Assembly: GCA_002317475.1 (NCBI GenBank)
Contig: DCIS01000148.1
Location: 1,971-14,632 of the forward strand
Length of the DNA stretch: 12,662 bases
Source of the DNA: Prevotellaceae bacterium UBA1720
GTDB taxonomy: Bacteria > Bacteroidota > Bacteroidia > Bacteroidales > Bacteroidaceae
Reading direction: 5' to 3'
In this document: positions 5,179-10,763 of the stretch, piece by piece
Numbering within the stretch: position 1 is the stretch's first letter
Layout: the number at the start of each line of letters is the position of its first letter
Notes under the pieces: model-generated
The model's database searches: none
What the model was told of the DNA's origin: nothing
Seen by the model: the letters and a program-made list of their open reading frames with translations, nothing else
Made by a program: the position numbers and the translations under genes

Positions 5179-7764
5179 TATTTTCTTTATCTTCAAGTCC
5201 TTCTTGTCCGAACTGTTGCCGTAGAACAACTCGTACTCTCCGGGAACAATACCCATGGCATTAGACTGTGCGTCAAAGGTCTCGAAGCAATCCTTGTCCA
5301 GGGTGATGGTGGCAGTCTTTGTCTCGCCTGCCTTCAGGGTGACACGAGCATAGCCACGAAGGCTCTTGATGGGACCTTCCACATCATCAGTACGACGCAG
5401 GTAGACCTGTACAACCTCAGTACCTTCACGCTTGCCTGTGTTCGTCACGGGGACAGTCAAGGTCAGCTTGTCACCCTTGATGGGTGAAAGGGTGTTAGTG
5501 TTGAGCTTTGCCTCGCCGATCTCAAAGGTAGTGTAGCTTAGTCCATAGCCGAAGGGATAGAGGGGAGCATCCTGCAGGTAGCGATAGGTACGATTCTTCA
5601 TGCTATAGTCTTTGAAGTCAGGCAATTGCTTTACGCTCTTGTAGAACGTCACAGGCAACTTGCCACTGGGATTGTAGTCGCCATAGAGCACATCGGCGAT
5701 GGCACGTCCACCCTCCTGTCCTGGATACCATGCTTGCAGGATGGCATCACAACTCTCGGTCTCAGGAACCAAGGCCATAGCCGAACCCGAGAAGTTGACG
5801 AGGATCACCTTCTTGCCGGCCTCGTGCAGGGCCTTAAGGAACTGTCGCTGAACGGCAGGCAGTTCGATGTCCGTACGGTCTCCACCAGCAAATCCAGGCA
5901 GGTCTACGGGCATCTCCTCACCCTCCAAGCCTGCCGAGATACCACCAGCAAAGATCACCGTATTAATGCCTTCCAGACGTTTGATCAGGGCAGCATAGTC
6001 CACTGTGTTCTCCACACCGATATTCACCCTGATGTTGGCATTGTAGGTTGGGATATGTGCAAAACGGATGGTGATGTGATACTCCTTACCCTTTTCTGCG
6101 TCGAAGAAGTTGCGTGTGTCCGTGGTGCGCCATGTACGGTGATGCACCATTGACTTGCCGTCCACCAGCACCTCAAAATCACTTACCGACTCCACGTCCA
6201 GCAGCACCTTACCCGTCTGCTCGGGCTTGAAGATAGTTTCGTAAACAGCAGAGAAATCCGTGAGATTCACGCCAGGAGCAAACTGATGCTGTCCGAAGGT
6301 TGTCTCATAGATGGGTTCGGTATGCTGACGGCTTGCTACGGGGTCACCTTCCCACTTCGTATTGTTCCAGAAGGTGCCATGGAAACCCTTCTTGCCATAG
6401 ATCGAGCACTGGTCGTAGTATGAGGTCAGCACCTGATCGCTCACCTTGTCACAGCCCTGGAAGGCAACGGCACATTTCTTGCCCACCTTCTCCTTGATAC
6501 CGAAGAGCAGGGATGCCGTGGTGTTGGGCGTACCGTTGTAGTTACCCCACATCAGCACCTGGTCGTTGAAGTTCGGACCAATCACAGCCACGCGTTCACC
6601 CTTTGCCAATGGCAGGGCATTGTTGCGGTTCTGTAGCAGGGTCATGGTCTGGCGAGCCATCTCGAGTGCCGTCTGCTTGTGTTCCTTGCAGCTCAGCAGT
6701 TCGGGACCTAACTTGCTCCAGCTATTCAATTTAGGGTCATCCATCTCGCCCAGTTCGAAGCGTCCCTCCATCAGACGGATGACGTGCTTGTCCACCTCTT
6801 CCTCGGTGATCAGTCCCATCTTCACAGCCTCGGGGATGCTCTTGTACACGTAGTTGTAGCCACATTCTACGTCCGTACCGGCAATGGTTCCGACTTTAGC
6901 AGCATGACGGGGTGTCGAACTGGTCTTATGGCTCTCCCAGAAGTCGGTGATGGCACCACAGTCTGACACTACCATGTATTTGAATCCCCATTCATCACGC
7001 AGAATCTGCTGCAACAGACGGGTGCTGCCACAGCAAGGCTCGTCATCCCAACGCTGGTAGGCACACATCACCTCCCTCACGTCACCCTTCTGCACAGCGT
7101 CCTTGAAGGCAGGCATATAGGTTTCCCAGAGGTCGCGTGGCGTCACATCATTGATGTTGTCACTGTGGCGCGTGCTCTCGGGTCCGCTGTGCACGGCATA
7201 GTGCTTGGCACAGGCATACAGCTTGCGGTATTTCGTGTCCGATGGTCCTTGCAGACCCTTGATCACCTGCACACCCATGCGTGAGGTCAGGAAGGGATCC
7301 TCGCCGTAGGTTTCCTGTCCACGTCCCCAGCGTGGGTCGCGGAAGATGTTGATGTTGGGAGTCCATACAGAAAGGCTGTGGAAACGCTGGTCCTCATGCC
7401 CAGTGGCCAGCCATTCGTTGTAGGCTGCACGTCCTTCCGTGCTCACCTGGTCAAACACCTTATATACCATGGGTTCGTTGAAACTGGCTGCCATGGCTAT
7501 GGGTTCGGGATACACCGTCACGTTGCCCATATTGGCAATGCCGTGCAGAGCCTCGCTCCACCAGTTGAACTTCTTGATTCCCAGACGTGGAACAGCCTCC
7601 GAGATATCCAGCATCACCAGGCTCTTCTCCTCCAGCGTCATACGACTCACGATGTCCTTGGCGCGCTCATTGGGCGAAAGTTTTGGATTCTGATAGGGCA
7701 ACATTTGTGCCTGTCCCGTCAACGAGCAGAGTACGAAACCACAAAGTAAGATTGTCTTTTTCAT
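5149..7764 (-). CDS. Secreted GH3 beta-glycosidase with PA14-like insert (xylosidase/glucosidase type)
   Basis: This is an 871-residue exported glycoside hydrolase family 3 enzyme. The signal peptide covers residues 1-20 (ends GQAQ). The catalytic barrel covers about 25-380 and includes KHY at 187-189 and the nucleophile Asp in VVSDCGAI (D268). The second alpha/beta domain (about 385-740) is split by a PA14-like domain near 455-590. It carries an acid/base candidate Glu in the GLEGEEM segment (612-618) and the segment PFGYGLSYTTF (737-747). A fibronectin-III-like domain follows at about 765-860. GH3 enzymes hydrolyse terminal beta-linked glucose, xylose or arabinose from plant oligosaccharides; the overall architecture resembles the xylan-oligosaccharide enzymes of gut Prevotella, so beta-xylosidase is my first guess. 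The gene is divergent from a membrane AraC-type regulator, a plausible controller. The final SLSPGPSPK and stop come from a 41-bp dispersed repeat; the native end is probably near residue 860. Confidence 0.92.
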   Translation of the reverse strand: MKKTILLCGFVLCSLTGQAQMLPYQNPKLSPNERAKDIVSRMTLEEKSLVMLDISEAVPRLGIKKFNWWSEALHGIANMGNVTVYPEPIAMAASFNEPMVYKVFDQVSTEGRAAYNEWLATGHEDQRFHSLSVWTPNINIFRDPRWGRGQETYGEDPFLTSRMGVQVIKGLQGPSDTKYRKLYACAKHYAVHSGPESTRHSDNINDVTPRDLWETYMPAFKDAVQKGDVREVMCAYQRWDDEPCCGSTRLLQQILRDEWGFKYMVVSDCGAITDFWESHKTSSTPRHAAKVGTIAGTDVECGYNYVYKSIPEAVKMGLITEEEVDKHVIRLMEGRFELGEMDDPKLNSWSKLGPELLSCKEHKQTALEMARQTMTLLQNRNNALPLAKGERVAVIGPNFNDQVLMWGNYNGTPNTTASLLFGIKEKVGKKCAVAFQGCDKVSDQVLTSYYDQCSIYGKKGFHGTFWNNTKWEGDPVASRQHTEPIYETTFGQHQFAPGVNLTDFSAVYETIFKPEQTGKVLLDVESVSDFEVLVDGKSMVHHRTWRTTDTRNFFDAEKGKEYHITIRFAHIPTYNANIRVNIGVENTVDYAALIKRLEGINTVIFAGGISAGLEGEEMPVDLPGFAGGDRTDIELPAVQRQFLKALHEAGKKVILVNFSGSAMALVPETESCDAILQAWYPGQEGGRAIADVLYGDYNPSGKLPVTFYKSVKQLPDFKDYSMKNRTYRYLQDAPLYPFGYGLSYTTFEIGEAKLNTNTLSPIKGDKLTLTVPVTNTGKREGTEVVQVYLRRTDDVEGPIKSLRGYARVTLKAGETKTATITLDKDCFETFDAQSNAMGIVPGEYELFYGNSSDKKDLKIKKISLSPGPSPK

Positions 7765-7797
7765 TCTTTCTATATTAGATTATTGAAGATTCTTCTA

Positions 7798-7830
7798 CAA
7801 AAGTACACATAATTTTTGAAATATAGCAAA
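7798..7830 (-). promoter_or_regulatory. Bacteroidetes-type promoter of the GH3 gene
   Basis: On the minus strand, TTTG (7827-7830) and TACTTTTG (7798-7805) are separated by 21 bp, matching the -33 TTTG and -7 TAnnTTTG pattern used by the major sigma factor of Bacteroidetes. The -7 box is 33 bp upstream of the GH3 ATG, leaving a short A/T-rich leader. Confidence 0.7.
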
Positions 7831-8006
7831 AAAGAGCCTCTATTTCTTCGTAAGTTCAATTTTTATCGGATTCATCGGTGTTTTTTATTCTACATAGAGA
7901 TATTGTTACATCAAAGCATACACAGATTTTACATGAAATCAACCTCATGTTAAAACAAATATATAAATATTACGTGTATATGTGCACGCACGTCGATTAT
8001 TTTTTT
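7831..8006. other. A/T-rich divergent intergenic region
   Basis: This is the remainder of the 276-bp gap between the divergent GH3 and AraC-type genes. It is strongly A/T-rich with scattered ATG codons but no supported gene. It contains the near-palindrome TGTGCACGCACGT (7981-7993) and A/T runs. Regulator binding sites are expected here because of the divergent arrangement, but I cannot identify a defined repeat pair. Confidence 0.45.
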
Positions 8007-8014
8007 TATTTTTG
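8007..8014 (+). promoter_or_regulatory. Possible -7 box (TATTTTTG) of the AraC-type gene
   Basis: TATTTTTG fits TAnnTTTG and lies 26 bp upstream of the first ATG at 8041. No convincing TTTG is present at the -33 position, so the promoter may be weak or activator-dependent. Confidence 0.45.
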
Positions 8015-8040
8015 CATCCTGTTTTTAAGGTACATCTTAT

Positions 8041-9213
8041 ATGTTTATGATGCAAACTCTGACTACAAATCTGCAAATCGAATATACCGCAGAGTATTTC
8101 TTTAGTCTCTCTCTCGTTGGAGCAGCACTGGTAAATATTGTGCTGGCATTCATGCTATTGTTCGACTCCAACAACTATCTCTACACCGAGACACCACGTT
8201 ATCTGCGCGCACGTCGACTGACGGGTGCTTCGCTCATGGTGTTCGCAGCAGGCTTCCTCCTTCACTGGTGGTTCATGCCACACTTCACCAATCTATTGCT
8301 GGGGAAGGCGCTCTCCTTCTCATATTTCCATATCGGTGGAGTGTTGTTCTCGATGAGCCATACAGGTCTTATCGACCGTCATTACTTCACCCGACAGGTT
8401 ATCGTACGCGACGTCACAGTGCTTACCGTCTCGCTCTGCATCTATTGGGCCAATGCCTTCATAGGCAACACTACGCTCACCTATATTGGTTCGGCACTCT
8501 TCTTCCTGCACATTGGATACCTCACATGGGTGTTCTACAGCCATTTCCTGCGCATCTACCGCCAGTTGGGCCACTACGCTGACTACCTTCCCAACGACAC
8601 CGACCACGAGGTGCTGTGGCTGCATTATTCCTGCCATCTCATCATCGCCTTCGGCATCGGAGGCATGCTGTGCACAGTGGTTTTCCATGATGCCACCTTG
8701 CCCTTCACCATCCTGCTGCTCCTGGGCACTGCCATCTTCAGCTATATCTACAAGGCGCTCGACAGTTTTGGTTTCATTGCCATTGAGGCTGAGGGTAACC
8801 TGCGTGAGAGTGAGGAGTATGTAAACAATGATGAATCTGACTCCACCCCGACCCTGGCTGCAGAAGGAGGGGGGACAGAATGTATCAGTAACCACATATA
8901 CGAGAAAGCAAAGATAAACATTGAGCGATGGGTCACCGAGCGTCATTATACAAACCCTAAGCTTACCATCCAAGATGCCATCAGTCAGATGGGTATCACA
9001 GAACAGATGCTCAACCTTTATCTTGAGTATCACACCGACAAGCCAGGCTATCGCCAGTGGCTCTCCTTCCTGCGTGTGGAGGAGGCGAAGCGCCAGATGC
9101 TCCTTCACCCCAACTATTCCCTTCAGTCCATCGCCGATGAATGCGGATATGCCAGCAGCAGCAGCCTCGCCCGTGCCTTCAAGAACCTGGAGGGCATGAC
9201 TCCTGCGGAATGA
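8041..9213 (+). CDS. 7-TM membrane AraC-type transcriptional regulator
   Basis: This 390-residue protein couples a membrane sensor to a DNA-binding domain. About seven hydrophobic helices occur near residues 20-41, 62-80, 88-108, 121-141, 147-168, 192-214 and 218-238. A polar, gene-specific linker follows (250-285), then an AraC-type double helix-turn-helix domain (about 290-390). The second HTH is clear: SLQSIADECGYASSSSLARAFK (starts at 360). Membrane-embedded AraC proteins are common in Bacteroidetes and are thought to sense a ligand at the inner membrane. The divergent GH3 gene is the likeliest target. ATG codons at 8041, 8047 and 8050 are all usable. The protein stops at TPAE, exactly where family members usually continue with W and a few basic residues. 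The codon after GAA is TGA, and the frame then reads QKKQ before further sequence, so a TGG-to-TGA change may have trimmed the end. Most of the DNA-binding domain is still present. Confidence 0.85.
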   Translation: MFMMQTLTTNLQIEYTAEYFFSLSLVGAALVNIVLAFMLLFDSNNYLYTETPRYLRARRLTGASLMVFAAGFLLHWWFMPHFTNLLLGKALSFSYFHIGGVLFSMSHTGLIDRHYFTRQVIVRDVTVLTVSLCIYWANAFIGNTTLTYIGSALFFLHIGYLTWVFYSHFLRIYRQLGHYADYLPNDTDHEVLWLHYSCHLIIAFGIGGMLCTVVFHDATLPFTILLLLGTAIFSYIYKALDSFGFIAIEAEGNLRESEEYVNNDESDSTPTLAAEGGGTECISNHIYEKAKINIERWVTERHYTNPKLTIQDAISQMGITEQMLNLYLEYHTDKPGYRQWLSFLRVEEAKRQMLLHPNYSLQSIADECGYASSSSLARAFKNLEGMTPAE

Positions 9214-9265
9214 CAGAAGAAGCAATGTTCCCCTGACACGGAGACGACCAACTCGATTGATATAA

Positions 9266-9305
9266 TCGATCCATCGATCCATCAAAACATCGAAATATCG
9301 AAAAA
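9266..9305. repeat. 8-bp-period array (TCGATCCA to TCGAAAAA), second copy
   Basis: Five octamers are in register: TCGATCCA twice, TCAAAACA, TCGAAATA, TCGAAAAA. A related TCGATTGA lies just upstream at 9253-9260, out of register. Units and order match the array at 996-1067. It ends 17 bp before the ATG of a signal-peptide relic. Confidence 0.85.
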
Positions 9306-9400
9306 ATAAAATATAATCAACAATGAAACAGAAACAAAGATTTCTACTCCCGCTACTCATGGCCGTGGTCATGATGGCGATGAGCCCGAAGGGAATGTTT
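9299..9400 (+). repeat. Direct repeat of the surface-gene leader and signal peptide, copy A
   Basis: This segment, from CGAAAAAA through the first 25 codons of the relic at 9323, is repeated at 10659-10763. Over the first 21 codons I count 58 of 63 identical bases. The two copies are about 1.37 kb apart in direct orientation and enclose rhuM and the palindromic element. Confidence 0.85.
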
Positions 9401-9415
9401 CATTTCACAATATAA
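9323..9415 (+). pseudogene. Truncated surface-protein gene relic (signal peptide only)
   Basis: This is a 30-codon open frame, MKQKQRFLLPLLMAVVMMAM followed by SPKGMFHFTI and a TAA. The first 25 residues are almost the same as the signal peptide of the large surface protein starting at 10689. Similarity ends abruptly after the second ATG of that region (codon 25), where the other copy continues to TGG GCA GCA. This looks like the 5' end of a paralogous or duplicated surface gene, cut off by the arrival of the rhuM-containing DNA. It ends 13 bp before rhuM and might be translated as a leader peptide, but I regard it as a relic. Confidence 0.75.
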
Positions 9416-9428
9416 GAAAATAGATATA

Positions 9429-10469
9429 ATGGCAAAGAAATTCGAGATACGAAATAGTACGGCTGAGTTCCTTATCTTCATGGCCGAGGGTAAGGAAGAT
9501 GGTGTTGAGGTTATGTATGCCGATGAAAATATCTGGTGTACCCAGGATGCTATTGCCCAATTGTTTGACAAGGGAAGATCTACTATAACAGAACATCTAT
9601 CCAATATCTTCAAGGAAGGAGAACTGGACAAGGATTCAGTATGTCGGAAATTCCGACGGACTGCCTCTGATGGAAAACCATACAACACTCAGTTCTATAA
9701 TCTGGATGCTATCATAAGTGTCGGCTACCGTGCTAACTCCCGTCGTGCCACACAGTTCCGCCAGTGGTGCACATACGTGCTTCGCCAGTATGCCATCCGT
9801 GGTTATGTCATTGACAAGAAACGCATGGAGAATGGCGCATTCATCGGCGTTGACTACTTCGAACAACTGTTGGAGGAGATACGCGAGATACGTCTCTCGG
9901 AGCGTAACTTCTACCAAAAGCTCACCGATATCTATGCCACAGCCATCGACTACAATCGCGATGCACCTACCACACGTGAGTTCTTCAAGAAAGTGCAGAA
10001 CAAGATGCACTATGCTGTGCATGGACACACGGCTGCCGAGCTCATCGTAGAGCGTGCCGATGCTGACAAGGAGCACATGGGGCTCACTACATGGGCAAAG
10101 GCTCCCGACGGAAAGATCATCAAGTCAGACGTAAGCATAGCCAAGAACTACCTCCGTGAGAATGAACTGCAAGCACTCGGCCGCCTCGTCAATGCCTATC
10201 TCGATTTAGCCAAGGACATGGCAGAACGTCACATCCCGATGACGATGGAAGATTGGGCAAAGCGAATAGACAAATTCCTTGACGCCACAGACAGAGAGAT
10301 TCTCCAGAATACAGGCCGCATCACGGCAGAATATGCCAAAGAGTATGCAGAGACGGAGTTTGAGAAATACCGCGTAATCCAAGACCGCCTGTTCCGCAGT
10401 GACTTCGACAAATTGAATGGCGATGGTCACATACCCGAACTCCCATTCGATGATAACCAACTAGATTGA
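9429..10469 (+). CDS. RhuM-family protein
   Basis: This 346-residue cytoplasmic protein of the RhuM virulence-protein family is named after a gene in Salmonella pathogenicity island 3; its biochemical role is not established. The N-terminal part has a probable winged-helix-like DNA-binding region: IWCTQDAIAQLFDKGRSTIT (35-54), then KFRRTASDGKPYNTQFYNLDA (74-94) and ISVGYRANSRRATQFRQW (96-113). The middle carries the conserved segment FFKKVQNKMHYAVHGHTAAE (185-204). The C-terminal third is helical and charged. Length is normal and there is no internal stop, so it appears intact. Homologues are often found beside restriction-modification or mobile genes; none is present here. It lies between a severed signal-peptide relic (13 bp upstream) and a palindromic element starting one base after its stop, so it is probably accessory DNA. 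Its A-rich leader (AAGAAAATAGATATA) is typical of Bacteroidetes translation starts. Confidence 0.87.
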   Translation: MAKKFEIRNSTAEFLIFMAEGKEDGVEVMYADENIWCTQDAIAQLFDKGRSTITEHLSNIFKEGELDKDSVCRKFRRTASDGKPYNTQFYNLDAIISVGYRANSRRATQFRQWCTYVLRQYAIRGYVIDKKRMENGAFIGVDYFEQLLEEIREIRLSERNFYQKLTDIYATAIDYNRDAPTTREFFKKVQNKMHYAVHGHTAAELIVERADADKEHMGLTTWAKAPDGKIIKSDVSIAKNYLRENELQALGRLVNAYLDLAKDMAERHIPMTMEDWAKRIDKFLDATDREILQNTGRITAEYAKEYAETEFEKYRVIQDRLFRSDFDKLNGDGHIPELPFDDNQLD

Positions 10470-10657
10470 TAAGTAAGTAATCAAAATTATTTTTATAATG
10501 CCTAAATAAGTGTGTTCCATATTATATATACCCTCTTTTGCGCATCTTTTTGTCTCATTATCAGTCACTATGCCCGCATAGATCCTTCTAATGGAGGCAA
10601 AAATCTGCATCAAAATAGAGCATATCTAATAATAAACTAATTTTGATCACTTACTTA
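10470..10657. mobile_element. 188-bp palindromic MITE-like element
   Basis: The ends are 20-bp inverted repeats: TAAGTAAGTAATCAAAATTA at 10470-10489, and the reverse complement of 10638-10657 is TAAGTAAGTGATCAAAATTA (one mismatch). Inside, the arms keep pairing imperfectly (for example 10525-10556 with 10595-10633), apart from about 20 unpaired bases on the left arm. The centre is a perfect CTATGC-CC-GCATAG hairpin (10568-10581). No protein is encoded. Both ends carry TA, as expected for an element that duplicates a TA target (IS630/mariner style), but TA is too short to prove insertion. It directly follows the rhuM stop and lies in the leader of the next gene. Alternatively it is a structured RNA or terminator for rhuM. 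Confidence 0.65.
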
Positions 10658-10658
10658 A

Positions 10659-10763
10659 CGAAAAAAATAACATATTCAAGATAACACAATGAAACAGAAA
10701 CGAAGATTTCTACTCCCGCTACTCATGATGGTTGTCATGATGGCGATGAGCCCAATGAGGATG
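10659..10763 (+). repeat. Direct repeat of leader and signal peptide, copy B
   Basis: This is the counterpart of 9299-9400: CGAAAAAAA, an A/T-rich leader, then the first 25 codons of the large surface protein. No octamer array remains upstream; the palindromic element ends one base before CGAAAAAAA, which could be a last octamer unit. Confidence 0.8.

Noticed and set aside
5626..6153. Long plus-strand open frame opposite the GH3 gene
   Set aside because: It lies wholly antisense to conserved GH3 coding sequence, has no family features, and reflects codon composition of the real gene.
8838..8880. G/C-rich stretch in the AraC linker as a third copy of the hairpin repeat
   Set aside because: It is C-rich then G-rich, like the 41-bp element, but does not align to it and lacks the CCCCTCTC/GAGAGGGG stem. 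It could be a relic of another repeat family, but I cannot show it.
8320..9372. 350-codon minus-strand open frame opposite the AraC-type regulator
   Set aside because: It shadows a well-recognised membrane/HTH protein; its translation is low-complexity in character with no recognisable domain.
9323..9415. Regulatory leader peptide controlling rhuM
   Set aside because: Near-identity to the signal peptide of the downstream surface gene explains the sequence better as a truncated gene start; nothing resembling an attenuator follows it.
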